From contig JBKBUF010000034.1 of the NCBI GenBank assembly GCA_046290815.1, forward strand, positions 1 through 40,804: 40,804 bases of DNA, given 5' to 3'. The DNA is from JBKBUF01 sp046290815 (lineage in GTDB: Bacteria > Bacteroidota > Bacteroidia > Cytophagales > Cytophagaceae). This document shows, piece after piece, positions 24,947-34,085 of the stretch. The position numbers and the translations under genes are program-made. The notes beneath the pieces were generated by a model that was not told the DNA's origin, did not search any database, and saw only the letters and a list, made by a program, of their open reading frames with translations. Position 1 is the stretch's first letter. Each line of letters opens with the position of its first letter.

Positions 24947-25615
24947 ATGAAAAAACTATTATTAGCTGCCTCATTATTAGTGTCGTCTGTATTAACCAGC
25001 TACGCTCAGGATCCTGAAAAACCAACGGCAGGAAAGAAAACTTTTACTTTTGGTATCCAGGGAATCAACACTTTCAACCTGACAGGAGCAAGTGTTGCAG
25101 GCGGAACTTTGCTATTCCGTTATTACCTATCAGATAATCTTGCATTAAGGGTAGGTGCTAATTATGCAAGAACTGCTAATACAAGTATCGATGAAACTGC
25201 CTCTCCTACTATCACAACTCAAAAAACAAGAACTTCCGACTTCTTTTTAGTACCAGGCGCACAGGTTTCCCTTGGTGACAACCAAAGAGTAGAACCATAT
25301 ATTGGAGCTGACCTGTTATTTGGCTTAGGAAGAAGCAGAACAGAAACAATTGTTGAAGGACCCGGAGCTACAGAAACTATTACCAAACAAGGACCACAAA
25401 CTCACATTGGACTTATTCCTGCTGTGGGTTTCAACTGGTGGGTTGTTCAGGGTCTCGCGATTGGTGCTGAGTTCAACTGGGGACCTAGATGGACTTTCGT
25501 AGGTGAAGGAAGTACTACAAGCGGTGGCAACACCACAACTTCAAAAACCAAATCAAGATCTTCAAACTTTACAACACACGGTGGTGGATTAATTACTGTT
25601 ACTGTAATGTTTTAA
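24947..25615 (+). CDS. Outer-membrane beta-barrel protein
   Basis: The 222-residue protein has a signal peptide ending SYAQ and an eight-stranded-barrel-like mature region (GTLLFRYYLSDNLALRVGAN, SDFFLVPGAQVSLGDNQRVE, YIGADLLFGLGRSRTE, GLAIGAEFNWGPRWTFVGEG) ending in a beta strand (GGGLITVTVMF). Extracellular-loop-like stretches are Ser/Thr-rich. The pattern is related to the barrel at 22591. It has its own promoter candidate and strong terminators after it, so it is probably monocistronic. OmpA-like or porin-like structural roles are possible; none is shown. Confidence 0.85.
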   Translation: MKKLLLAASLLVSSVLTSYAQDPEKPTAGKKTFTFGIQGINTFNLTGASVAGGTLLFRYYLSDNLALRVGANYARTANTSIDETASPTITTQKTRTSDFFLVPGAQVSLGDNQRVEPYIGADLLFGLGRSRTETIVEGPGATETITKQGPQTHIGLIPAVGFNWWVVQGLAIGAEFNWGPRWTFVGEGSTTSGGNTTTSKTKSRSSNFTTHGGGLITVTVMF

Positions 25616-25631
25616 TTGAACTTGTCAATAT

Positions 25632-25660
25632 AAAAGCCTCCTCAGAAGGGAGGTTTTTTT
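25632..25660 (+). terminator. Intrinsic terminator after the second barrel gene
   Basis: AAAAGCCTCC (25632-25641) pairs with GGAGGTTTT starting at 25649 and is followed by a run of seven T. It lies 16 bases after the stop codon. Confidence 0.85.
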
Positions 25661-25666
25661 CTGCAA

Positions 25667-25700
25667 AATAAAAAAGCCCTGACTTCAGGGCTTTTTTATT
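25667..25700. terminator. Bidirectional terminator between convergent genes
   Basis: AATAAAAAAGCCCTGA (25667-25682) and TCAGGGCTTTTTTATT (25685-25700) are exact reverse complements with a nominal 2-base centre, giving a G/C core flanked by A and T tracts. It works for the small lipoprotein gene on the minus strand and backs up the plus-strand terminator. Confidence 0.9.
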
Positions 25701-25720
25701 AAATGCTTTACTTAAGCTAA

Positions 25721-25903
25721 TTACTGAGCAGCTTCACCCTCAGCTGGAGTAGCTTGAGTTGTAGTGTCAGCAGCAGGAGCTTCTGGAGTAGCTTCTACCT
25801 CTGGAGCAGTTGTTACTTCTGCATTGTTAGCTTGTTGAGTCTCACCGCAAGATGCTAATGTAAACATACCTGCTACGAACAATAACGCAAATAATTTTCT
25901 CAT
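25721..25903 (-). CDS. Small Ala/Thr/Glu-rich lipoprotein
   Basis: The 60-residue product has a clear lipoprotein signal (LFALLFVAGMFTLASC, Cys19). Its mature part of about 40 residues is low-complexity and acidic, rich in Ala, Thr, Glu and Pro (TTAPEVEATPEAPAAD), so probably unstructured. A good promoter (25938-25966) and a terminator support a real, well-expressed gene. Such short acidic lipoproteins are frequent in Bacteroidota; no function is known to me. Confidence 0.82.
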   Translation of the reverse strand: MRKLFALLFVAGMFTLASCGETQQANNAEVTTAPEVEATPEAPAADTTTQATPAEGEAAQ

Positions 25904-25937
25904 AGTAGTAAAATTTAAAAGGTTTTTTAATTAGCCC

Positions 25938-25966
25938 CAAATATAAAGATTTTTAATTTACACAAA
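25938..25966 (-). promoter_or_regulatory. Bacteroidota-type promoter of the small lipoprotein
   Basis: On the minus strand, TTTG (25966-25963), a 17-base spacer and TATATTTG (25945-25938) fit the consensus; a second TTTG at 25971-25968 gives a 22-base spacer. The predicted leader is about 28 bases. Confidence 0.6.
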
Positions 25967-26087
25967 GCAAAAAAATTTGTAATTTTTTTTAAAAAGTTGT
26001 GTTTTGCCAAGTCTGACCCCGCCTAAACAATTTATTAAAAACTATTGCAATTGTTCCTATATATGAGTTTTCAAATAAGCTTAAATA

Positions 26088-27395
26088 TTACTTTTTCCGG
26101 AAAACCAAACTGATTGGCACTCCTTCAAAGCCAAAATATGCCCGAATCTTATTCTCCAGGAACTTTTCGTATGGTGCTTTAATGTATTGAGGCAAATTGC
26201 AAAAGAAGGCAATCGTCGGGGAATGTGTCGGCAATTGAGTGATATATTTAATCTTAATGTATTTTCCCTTCAAGGCAGGAGGAGGATACCTTTCAATTTC
26301 CGGCAACAGCTTTTCGTTCAGTTCACTGGTAGTAATTTTTTTCTTCTTATTCTCATAAACTTCTATCATTTTCTCCACCGCCTTAAAAATTCTTTGCTTG
26401 TTATGTACTGAAATAAACAATATAGGTATGTAATCAAGGCCTCCCATTTTAGACCTGATCTCTTCCTCAAACTTTTTGGCAGTGTTGGTTTCCTTTTCTA
26501 TAAGATCCCATTTGTTAACAAGAAGCAATATCCCCTTCCTGTTTCTATGAGCAAGACCTATAATGTTCATATCCTGAGCCTCTAACCCTTGTGAAGCATC
26601 AATAATCACCACTGCTACGTCGGAAGCTTCAAGAGCTCTCACGGTTCTAAGCACAGAATAAAATTCAATCTGCTCATGCACCTTACCCTTCTTTCTCAAT
26701 CCGGCTGTGTCAGTTAATATAAATTCCTTGCCGAAAGAATTGTATCTGGCATCTACTGCATCTCTGGTTGTACCTGCTATTTCTGTAACAATTGATCTTT
26801 GTTTTCCTATCAAAGCATTTACAAAAGATGATTTTCCCACATTAGGCCTACCAACAATTGCTATCCTCGGAATTCCTTCATCCGGAAACTCCAATCCCTC
26901 ATCGGTAAAATGTGTAACAACCTGATCAAGCAATTCACCGGTTCCGCTTCCGTTCTGAGAAGAAACAGGAAATACTTCTCCTATTCCTAAAGAGTAAAAC
27001 TCTCCTGCCATTTGCGTTCTCTCGGTCGTATCTGCCTTATTAGCGACAATATATATAGGCTTTTTACTTCTTCTAAGTCTGTTAGCAAATTCCTGATCAA
27101 GCGGATGAAGTCCTTCAAAAGTATCTACAACAAATAAGATAACCGTAGCCTCATCAATTGCGGTTTCCACCTGTTCATTAATTGCTTCTTCAAATATATC
27201 TTCAGAATTATGAACATATCCTCCTGTATCAATTACAGTAAAATATTTTCCTGTCCATTCTGCATATCCGTAATGCCTGTCTCTGGTAACACCACTTATG
27301 TCATCCATTATGGCATCTCGTGTTCCAACCAGACGGTTAAAAAGTGTTGACTTACCTACATTGGGCCTTCCTACAATCGCTACAATATTTGCCAT
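26088..27395 (-). CDS. der: Ribosome-assembly GTPase Der (EngA)
   Basis: The 435-residue protein has two GTPase domains in tandem. The first has G1 GRPNVGKSTLFN, G3 DTGGY and G4 NKAD. The second has G1 GRPNVGKSSFVN, G3 DTAGLRKKGKV and G4 NKWD. A C-terminal KH-like domain follows (YIKIKYITQLPTHSPTIAFF, FGFEGVPISLVFRKK). Der acts in maturation of the 50S ribosomal subunit and is generally essential. It follows era by 11 bases on the same strand, so the two are an operon. Confidence 0.97.
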   Translation of the reverse strand: MANIVAIVGRPNVGKSTLFNRLVGTRDAIMDDISGVTRDRHYGYAEWTGKYFTVIDTGGYVHNSEDIFEEAINEQVETAIDEATVILFVVDTFEGLHPLDQEFANRLRRSKKPIYIVANKADTTERTQMAGEFYSLGIGEVFPVSSQNGSGTGELLDQVVTHFTDEGLEFPDEGIPRIAIVGRPNVGKSSFVNALIGKQRSIVTEIAGTTRDAVDARYNSFGKEFILTDTAGLRKKGKVHEQIEFYSVLRTVRALEASDVAVVIIDASQGLEAQDMNIIGLAHRNRKGILLLVNKWDLIEKETNTAKKFEEEIRSKMGGLDYIPILFISVHNKQRIFKAVEKMIEVYENKKKKITTSELNEKLLPEIERYPPPALKGKYIKIKYITQLPTHSPTIAFFCNLPQYIKAPYEKFLENKIRAYFGFEGVPISLVFRKK

Positions 27396-27406
27396 CTTAT
27401 AAATTA

Positions 27407-28294
27407 TTAATATCCCAGATTCTTAAGCTTGTTTTCCTTGCTTCTCCAATCAGGTTCTACTTTTACATGTGTTTCCAAAAATACTTTCTTACCAAAAAAC
27501 TCCTCCATACTCAATCTTGCTTCTGTACCTGTTTTCTTTAGAGCCTCTCCTTTGTGACCTATAAGTATTCCCTTCTGACTGTCGCGCTCCACTAAAATGG
27601 AAGCCCTCATTCTGATAATATCCGGCTCCTCTTTGAAGTCGGTTATTATTACCTCACAACTATATGGAATTTCTTTTTTATAATTGGTAAAAATTTTCTC
27701 CCTGACAATCTCAGCAGCGAAAAATCTTTCCGGCCTGTCTGTGAGTTCATCCTTTGGGAAATAAGGAGGGTGATACGGTAGAAATTCAAGAAGATTTGTA
27801 TAAAGACTAATCAGATTCAGTTTTTCAAGAGCAGAGACAGGAATTACTTCCTTGGGCTGAATAAGATTTTTCCAGAAATCTATTTTGGCGAACAACTCCT
27901 GCTCATTCTTTACAAGATCAATTTTATTTAATACAAGTATGACAGGCGCTTCCGATCTTTTTATTCTCGGCAGTATTTCCTCAAGCTCCTCTGCGTTTTC
28001 AAAGATATCAGTTACAAAAAGAATGACATCTGCATCCTCGAGTGAATGACTGACAAATCTCATCATCGATCTATGCAACTCATACTTAGGTTGAAGAATT
28101 CCCGGTGTATCTGAATAAACAATTTGAAAATCCTCACCATTCAAAATCCCCATGATCCTGTGCCTGGTTGTCTGAGCTTTTGAAGTAATGATTGATAACT
28201 TCTCTCCCACCAGCGCATTCATAAGTGTAGACTTCCCTACATTCGGTTTCCCGATAATACTTACAAACCCTGCCTTATGATTCTGATTTTCCAT
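27407..28294 (-). CDS. era: GTPase Era
   Basis: The 295-residue protein has G1 GKPNVGKSTLMN, the Era switch region LSIITSKAQTTRHRIMGI, G3 DTPG, G4 NKID, and a C-terminal type 2 KH domain (ILVERDSQKGILIGHKGEAL) that binds the 3' end of 16S rRNA. Era is needed for 30S subunit assembly. It lies 42 bases downstream of mrpG and 11 bases upstream of der, all in the same direction, so part of its transcription may come from the mrp operon. Confidence 0.97.
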   Translation of the reverse strand: MENQNHKAGFVSIIGKPNVGKSTLMNALVGEKLSIITSKAQTTRHRIMGILNGEDFQIVYSDTPGILQPKYELHRSMMRFVSHSLEDADVILFVTDIFENAEELEEILPRIKRSEAPVILVLNKIDLVKNEQELFAKIDFWKNLIQPKEVIPVSALEKLNLISLYTNLLEFLPYHPPYFPKDELTDRPERFFAAEIVREKIFTNYKKEIPYSCEVIITDFKEEPDIIRMRASILVERDSQKGILIGHKGEALKKTGTEARLSMEEFFGKKVFLETHVKVEPDWRSKENKLKNLGY

Positions 28295-28336
28295 TTTAAA
28301 ACAATGAATGCAAATCTAGGAATAATTATCAACACT

Positions 28337-28708
28337 TTACTTAGTTTTTCCATTATTCCTATCTTCCGAATCCTCTGCCTTCTTCGCGAGGTCTTCTCCC
28401 AGTTCGTCAAAACAGGTGTTTTCCCAGAAAGGCACCTTTTTGAAATAGCTGACTTTCGAAAGTATATGTGCGGCAATGGGAGCCGTAAGAAACAAAAACA
28501 GTACAGCTGCAGCTGCCCTTGAAGTAATGCTTATATCCTGATAAAAAATCGCTACCGCAGCAAGCATAGTTCCTACACCCAAGGTCACAGCCTTAGTAGT
28601 AGCCGAGACTCTCATATATATATCAGGCATTCTGAGAATACCAACGGCCGCAAGTAAAATAAAAATTGAACCGGTGAATGAAAGTATTATTACCAGGATT
28701 TCTCTCAT
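28337..28708 (-). CDS. mrpG: Na+/H+ antiporter subunit G
   Basis: ATG 28708 gives 123 residues (a longer frame would overlap mrpF). Three membrane helices are visible, with the MrpG signature LLAAVGILRMPDIYMRVSATTKAVTLGVG and TAPIAAHIL. The hydrophilic C-terminal tail of about 30 residues is somewhat long. It is the last gene of the mrp operon, one base after mrpF. MrpG is a small structural subunit of the antiporter complex in the cytoplasmic membrane. Confidence 0.93.
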   Translation of the reverse strand: MREILVIILSFTGSIFILLAAVGILRMPDIYMRVSATTKAVTLGVGTMLAAVAIFYQDISITSRAAAAVLFLFLTAPIAAHILSKVSYFKKVPFWENTCFDELGEDLAKKAEDSEDRNNGKTK

Positions 28709-28709
28709 A

Positions 28710-28970
28710 TTATTCTTTGTTTTGGAAATAATAACTAAATGCAACAGTACCCAAAAAAGCAAGCAATGCCATAATTACCACCACATCTATATAAACTGCT
28801 TTTTCAAACAACATGGAAGAAGCACAGATCATCCCGATACTTGCAGTGATAAGCAAATCAAGGGCAAGTACCCTATCCATTACCGATGGACCTCTTATAA
28901 TTCTGTATACAATGAGAATCATAGATAAGGAAATGATAAGATGGACGATATATAAACAAATTTCAATCAT
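28710..28970 (-). CDS. mrpF: Na+/H+ antiporter subunit F
   Basis: ATG 28970 gives 86 residues, the usual MrpF size; the frame extends upstream but that would run further into mrpE. It has three helices and the conserved RIIRGPSVMDRVLALDLL and IDVVVIMALLAFLGTVAFSYY. It overlaps the end of mrpE by 8 bases. In purified Mrp complexes MrpF is a small membrane subunit at the MrpE-MrpG end. Confidence 0.93.
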   Translation of the reverse strand: MIEICLYIVHLIISLSMILIVYRIIRGPSVMDRVLALDLLITASIGMICASSMLFEKAVYIDVVVIMALLAFLGTVAFSYYFQNKE

Positions 28971-29436
28971 AAGACAAAAGATCAAGTACCTTTTTCTCAA
29001 ACTTTTTAATTCCGTTTTTTACTTCGTCTTTGTTTTGAATGTACATACAATGTACATACATCATCTTTTTATCATATGATACCTCAACGGCAAGTGTACC
29101 TGGTGTTAGGGTAAGCAGATTGGCAAGTACGGTAATTTGAAGTTCATCCTGCGTGTCCAGAGGTACAGATAAAATTCCCGGTCTCATATAATGTTTAGGA
29201 GTAACAATATCGTACATTACCTTTAGGTTTGCCTTAATCAGTTCTTTAAGAAAAAAAAGAATAAATGTAATTAGTGAAAAAACCTTCATAAAATATTGTG
29301 GACTTGTCTTTCTGTAAGACAACCACAGCACCAGATATGATACAGCATAACCAAGAAGAAAATTTCTAAGGCTGAATTGTCCGGTTATAAACAACCATAC
29401 AATTACCAAACTTATATTTGAAAGGAAAAGTCTCAT
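28963..29436 (-). CDS. mrpE: Na+/H+ antiporter subunit E
   Basis: The 157-residue protein has two to three N-terminal membrane segments (LVIVWLFITGQFSLRNFLLGY, FSLITFILFFLKELIKANLKV) and a cytoplasmic domain with the MrpE motif NLLTLTPGTLAVEV. It starts one base after the end of mrpD and overlaps mrpF. It is required for assembly of the full complex in Bacillus. Confidence 0.93.
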   Translation of the reverse strand: MRLFLSNISLVIVWLFITGQFSLRNFLLGYAVSYLVLWLSYRKTSPQYFMKVFSLITFILFFLKELIKANLKVMYDIVTPKHYMRPGILSVPLDTQDELQITVLANLLTLTPGTLAVEVSYDKKMMYVHCMYIQNKDEVKNGIKKFEKKVLDLLSYD

Positions 29437-29437
29437 A

Positions 29438-30973
29438 TTATCTCCCTAAAATAGTTTTTGAATAAATCTCCGGATGCATTAGCTGGTCCGAACTTCTAAG
29501 AGACAATGTATACAACCAGTCAGGATGTAAACCCAGGAAAATAATCAGGATTGCAATAACAGTTATCGGAATAAGCATGGCGATTTTATTATGAAATGCT
29601 ATACCTGTAAAACTCCACGTATCACCTTCCGGATTATTAATTACTGACCCTTGTCCTTTTCCCCAGAAAATTTTGAGCCATATTTTGAGCATTGAAAAAA
29701 GAGTCATCAGCCCGACAAATAATGCTATGCCACCTGCTGCGAAATGTGTATCGTCAAATGTTGCCTTAATAAGAGTAAACTTTGCCCAAAATCCACTGGA
29801 TGGTGGAAGTCCTGCAAGACTGAATGCAGAAATAAGAAACAGCACAGCAAGTAAAGGAAACTTAGAGTAAAGATTGCTTTTATATCCGGATGAAATTTCC
29901 GACCCAAGTTTTTCGACTACACCTGTTATTAAAAAAAGATTGGTTTTAGCCAGGATGTTATGAAACATGTAAAAAATTCCACCGGCCAGAGAAAAGGTCG
30001 TAAATACCGCAAGCCCCAGAAACATATAGCCAATCTGACTGATAATATGAAATGAAAGTATTCTTCTTGGATCATTCTGCGCGATAGCTCCAAGTACTCC
30101 CACTACCATAGTAAGGCACGCTATAATAATGTAAATATTTAAGACAAAATCACCGGTGCCCTTATATACTGTTGTATATAATCTCATCAAAGCGTACACT
30201 CCTACTTTGGTTAGCAACCCTGTAAAAATAGCACTTACTACAGGAGGAGGCGTATGATAACTGGCGGGTAACCAGAAAAATAAAGGGAATAATCCGGCCT
30301 TAATGCCAAATGACACAGTAAAAAACATAGCAGACGCAAACACTACATTTTTTTCACTTAAATTGCTTAGCACTACTGAAAGATCAGCCATGTTTAACGT
30401 ACCGGCTATGCCATATAAAAACCCTATACCGGCAAGAAAAATAAAAGATGATATAACATTAATGGCAAGATATTTAATTGTTCCTTCCAACTGAACCCTC
30501 GTACTTCCCAATGCGAGTAACACAAAAGATGCAATTAACATTACTTCAAACCAAACATACAAGTTGAATATATCACCTGTCAGAACAGAACCACATACAC
30601 CTGCATACATGATGTTCAGCAGTGAATAATAGCCGAACTTTTCCCTTCTGGAATCAATTCCGCCAAGAGAATAAAAAGCAGTGCATAATATAAGCAGGCC
30701 TGTGAAAAGAATCATCAGACCGCTAAACATATCCGCAACAAAGGTAATCCCGAATGGTGCTGACCAGCCTCCTATCTGAACATGCATCATTTCCTGTTCA
30801 TTAACTGTTATAAATAGGGACAAACAAATGCCGAACATTACCAAAGCTCCTGACATGTTCACAACCCGCAGAAGACTTACATTCATCTGTACCAAATATA
30901 GAGCCAACGCAAGCATCAGAGGAAAGATGACCGGCGCAATAAGCAGGATACTATTTAGGTCATTTTGATTCAT
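29438..30973 (-). CDS. mrpD: Na+/H+ antiporter subunit D
   Basis: The 511-residue protein belongs to the NuoM/NuoN-like proton-pumping family, with about 14 membrane helices. The conserved Glu region is YVWFEVMLIASFVLLALG and the Lys regions are GIKAGLFPLFFWLPASYHTPPP and RRILSFHIISQIGYMFLG, typical of antiporter-like subunits of complex I. It overlaps mrpC by 14 bases. It forms one of the two ion-channel subunits of the Mrp complex. Confidence 0.96.
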   Translation of the reverse strand: MNQNDLNSILLIAPVIFPLMLALALYLVQMNVSLLRVVNMSGALVMFGICLSLFITVNEQEMMHVQIGGWSAPFGITFVADMFSGLMILFTGLLILCTAFYSLGGIDSRREKFGYYSLLNIMYAGVCGSVLTGDIFNLYVWFEVMLIASFVLLALGSTRVQLEGTIKYLAINVISSFIFLAGIGFLYGIAGTLNMADLSVVLSNLSEKNVVFASAMFFTVSFGIKAGLFPLFFWLPASYHTPPPVVSAIFTGLLTKVGVYALMRLYTTVYKGTGDFVLNIYIIIACLTMVVGVLGAIAQNDPRRILSFHIISQIGYMFLGLAVFTTFSLAGGIFYMFHNILAKTNLFLITGVVEKLGSEISSGYKSNLYSKFPLLAVLFLISAFSLAGLPPSSGFWAKFTLIKATFDDTHFAAGGIALFVGLMTLFSMLKIWLKIFWGKGQGSVINNPEGDTWSFTGIAFHNKIAMLIPITVIAILIIFLGLHPDWLYTLSLRSSDQLMHPEIYSKTILGR

Positions 30974-31319
30974 ATTCCAGCTTATCAGTAGTATTTAAGT
31001 CTGCAATGTCAGCAGTACCCGTATTCTTATATACACTTCTAACCAGCACAATAGAAAAGGCGGTAAGTCCGAAGCTTATAACAATTGCTGTTAATATCAG
31101 GGCCTGAGGAAGCGGATCAGGTGTCATATCCGGTTCCATTCCTGCTTCAACAATTGGTACGGCTCCATGTATAATACCACCTATTGTAAACACAAATAAA
31201 TTAGCAGCATGGGACAATAGTATAAATCCAAAGACAAGACTTACTATGCTACGTTTAAGAACCATGTAAACACCCATGCCAAACAGAGCTCCGATTACAC
31301 CAGAAATTATTACTTCCAT
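30960..31319 (-). CDS. mrpC: Na+/H+ antiporter subunit C
   Basis: The 119-residue protein has three helices and is related to NuoK: GVIGALFGMGVYMVLKRS, FILLSHAANLFVFTIGG, and the conserved DPLPQALILTAIVISFGLTAF. It overlaps mrpB by one base (TAATG) and mrpD by 14 bases. The C-terminal tail is acidic. Confidence 0.95.
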   Translation of the reverse strand: MEVIISGVIGALFGMGVYMVLKRSIVSLVFGFILLSHAANLFVFTIGGIIHGAVPIVEAGMEPDMTPDPLPQALILTAIVISFGLTAFSIVLVRSVYKNTGTADIADLNTTDKLEYESK

Positions 31320-31726
31320 TATTCTCCTGTCAGGTTAAATATCATTGTTAAAATGGACCCTTCTACCACCATAAAAACACCAAGGTCAAAAAGAAATGGT
31401 GATCCGGGTTTTTCCAATACAGGAATATAAACATCCATAAACACCCCTTTCATAAATGTTTGATTTGTAAAAAGACCTATACATCCGGCCAGCAAACAAA
31501 GAGACAAGCCTGCAAGAAAAATATAGTGTGGCTTCAGCGGTAATGTTTTCCTCCCTTTCTTTATTCCATGGGGAATTACATACAAAGCATGCGCTGCTGC
31601 TGCCACTAGCCCTCCTACAAACCCACCACCAGGTTCATTATGTCCTCTGAAAAGAAGATAAACCGAAAACAATAATAAAATCGGTAAAAGATATGTAGTT
31701 GCAGTATATAAAATGAATGATTTCAT
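31319..31726 (-). CDS. mrpB: Na+/H+ antiporter subunit B
   Basis: The 135-residue protein has four membrane helices, with the MrpB signature LLFRGHNEPGGGFVGGLVAA and FLFDLGVFMVVEGSILTMI. It lies one base after mrpA and overlaps mrpC. As in Bacillus-type operons, it is a separate gene and is not fused to mrpA. Confidence 0.95.
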   Translation of the reverse strand: MKSFILYTATTYLLPILLLFSVYLLFRGHNEPGGGFVGGLVAAAAHALYVIPHGIKKGRKTLPLKPHYIFLAGLSLCLLAGCIGLFTNQTFMKGVFMDVYIPVLEKPGSPFLFDLGVFMVVEGSILTMIFNLTGE

Positions 31727-31727
31727 A

Positions 31728-34001
31728 TCAGGCTTCTTTATTTAACTTCAACTTTAATAAACTGAATACACCTATTGCCGCCACAGCTAGAACTGTAACT
31801 TCCCCCAAAGTGTCCATCGAACGAAAATCAACCAATATGACATTGACAACATTCTTCCCCTGGCCAAGTGTGTAACTGTTTTCGAGATAGTAATTTTTTA
31901 CTCTTGAAGGTACTGTTGCAAGAATTATGAGCAGTACAGAAATAAACATGAATAATCCGGAAATGATTGCTATGATACCATCCTTCCATTTTTGTCCACT
32001 CTCTTTGAGTGTTGACAAGTTAGGATATCGATAGACCACCAAAACAAAAAGAAGCACGGAAAGTGTTTCTGCGGTGAATTGCGTCATTGCAAGATCAGGC
32101 GCTCCGAAGAAGACAAACAACAATGCAATGCCATATCCCACTACTCCTAAGGAAGCAAGTGCCCCCATTACATTTCTTAACCTCACTGCTGTAGCTGCTC
32201 CTGCAAGAATCAAGAGGCAAACAATTACTTTATAAATCGATACAGGTGCAAATTCTGTAATCTTGATTACAACAGGAAAACTCAGATAAGAATAAGTACA
32301 AAGTACTATAAGTGTTGAGAAAAGCCATATAATATAATGCCTAAGATTTCCTGTTTGCAGTGAGCTTGTGATTGCTTTTGACACAATACCTAAGCCATCC
32401 ACCAGTTTGTCATAATAGACAGAGAACTGAAATACTTTTCCTTGCAAGAGGAAAAAACCAATCATTTTGTATCGAAAAATAAAAAGTGTTGCTCCGGCGC
32501 CAAGTGTAAGAAGTCCTGTTATAAAAACGGTATTAAACCCGTGCCATAATCCCAAATCAGCCGAAACAGTAAATCCTGCTACTGCAGAAACCGCAGGGTC
32601 TATAAATATTGCGGCTGTTAGTGAATTAAATATTCCGGCAATCAATCCTATTATTCCCATGATCATAGGTCCAAAAGAAAGGAGAATCCCCGGCTTATGA
32701 TGGACATTTGTATCTGCCTGCTGATTCCTCATAACAAATGGAGAAAAACCGGTGAGAAATGCGGTGGCAACAATGCAAATGTTAGAGATGAAGGTAATGA
32801 TCAAAGGAGCAGAGAGTTGTCCGGACATCATCGCTGCTGCATATCCGATTTCTTTTCCTGCATATCCAAGCGCAGGAGGGAAACCGGCATAAGACAATAG
32901 TGCAAACAGTGATGCTAAAGCCACGAAAGGCATTGATTTTCTAAGTCCTGATAAATTTTTTATTGACCTGCTGCCTGTGCTATGATCGATGATGCCGGCA
33001 ACCATAAAAAGTGCTGCTTTGTATAATGCATGAATCAATAAATATGTTACTGCTGCGACATATGCTTTTTCATATCCCAGGCCTGTAAATAAAATCATAA
33101 GGCCAAGAGAGCTGATAGTAGAATAAGCAAGCATTTCTTTAAGGTCATCTTTTCCTACTGCCACTACCGCCGCCATTAACATAGTAAACCCTCCTACAAC
33201 TATCAATGAAAGTTTCCATACCGGATAAGATTGGAAAATCGGGTTCAGTCTCATTATCAAAAATACACCGGCTTTAACCATTGTTGCAGAATGCAGGTAG
33301 GCGCTAACGGGTGTGGGTGCTACCATTGCTGAGGGCAACCAGTAATGAAATGGGAATTGTGCGGATTTTGTAAATGCACCCAGAAGTATTAGTATAACTG
33401 CAGGAACAAATAAAAAATGATTAGAAATATCAATGCGGGCGTCAAGCATTTCACTTATTAAAAACGTTCCTGTGACAGATTGGAGAAGTAATATCCCTCC
33501 CATCATTGCAATTCCGCCTCCGCCTGTTGTAAGAATTGCCATTCTTGCATTTGTAGATGCGATTTCATTTTGATGGTCAATACCAATCATCAGAAAGGAG
33601 GTAATGCTGGTAAGTTCCCAGAATATAAACAACATTATCAAGTTGTCTGAACAGGCAATTCCTGCCATAGAGCCCATGAAAAACAAAAGAAGAAATTGCA
33701 GGTATTGCTGTTTTCTCCCCTTAAGATATTCCCCGTTATAGATCAGTATGAATGCTCCGATAAAAAAGATCAGAAACATGAACAAAACAGATAGCCCGTC
33801 TATCAGAAAACCGAATTGAAGGTTATGCGATTTTAAAATTTCAAAATGCAGCGAAGACAAACGGTGTATCTCCTGGTTGAAAAGCAGGTTTAGTCCTGCT
33901 GCAGCACAAATGAGAGCAAAAAGTATGGTAATCCATCTTCCGGCCTTTGCGGTAAACAGAGAAATAAAAGCCAGTATGAAAGGAAAAAAAATCTGCAGCA
34001 T
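31728..34001 (-). CDS. mrpA: Na+/H+ antiporter subunit A
   Basis: The 757-residue, NuoL-like membrane protein is the largest Mrp subunit. The antiporter core includes FWELTSITSFLMIGIDH, FTKSAQFPFHYWLPSAMVAPTPVSAYLHSATMV (shown in parts) and DDLKEMLAYSTISSLGLMI. The C-terminal MrpA-specific domain follows (FGAPDLAMTQFTAETLSVLLFVLVV, VNVILVDFRSMDTLGEVTVL). It is first in the order mrpA-B-C-D-E-F-G. The complex exchanges cytoplasmic Na+ for protons and supports salt and alkaline-pH tolerance. The upstream neighbour, 84 bases away, is a universal stress protein on the same strand. Confidence 0.96.
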   Translation of the reverse strand: MLQIFFPFILAFISLFTAKAGRWITILFALICAAAGLNLLFNQEIHRLSSLHFEILKSHNLQFGFLIDGLSVLFMFLIFFIGAFILIYNGEYLKGRKQQYLQFLLLFFMGSMAGIACSDNLIMLFIFWELTSITSFLMIGIDHQNEIASTNARMAILTTGGGGIAMMGGILLLQSVTGTFLISEMLDARIDISNHFLFVPAVILILLGAFTKSAQFPFHYWLPSAMVAPTPVSAYLHSATMVKAGVFLIMRLNPIFQSYPVWKLSLIVVGGFTMLMAAVVAVGKDDLKEMLAYSTISSLGLMILFTGLGYEKAYVAAVTYLLIHALYKAALFMVAGIIDHSTGSRSIKNLSGLRKSMPFVALASLFALLSYAGFPPALGYAGKEIGYAAAMMSGQLSAPLIITFISNICIVATAFLTGFSPFVMRNQQADTNVHHKPGILLSFGPMIMGIIGLIAGIFNSLTAAIFIDPAVSAVAGFTVSADLGLWHGFNTVFITGLLTLGAGATLFIFRYKMIGFFLLQGKVFQFSVYYDKLVDGLGIVSKAITSSLQTGNLRHYIIWLFSTLIVLCTYSYLSFPVVIKITEFAPVSIYKVIVCLLILAGAATAVRLRNVMGALASLGVVGYGIALLFVFFGAPDLAMTQFTAETLSVLLFVLVVYRYPNLSTLKESGQKWKDGIIAIISGLFMFISVLLIILATVPSRVKNYYLENSYTLGQGKNVVNVILVDFRSMDTLGEVTVLAVAAIGVFSLLKLKLNKEA

Positions 34002-34085
34002 TACGGGAAATTCTTGAGATGAAATATAAAAACCACGTAAGTGCGTTTATGTTTGCCAGCTCCCTAGCAATGATAACAATATATA

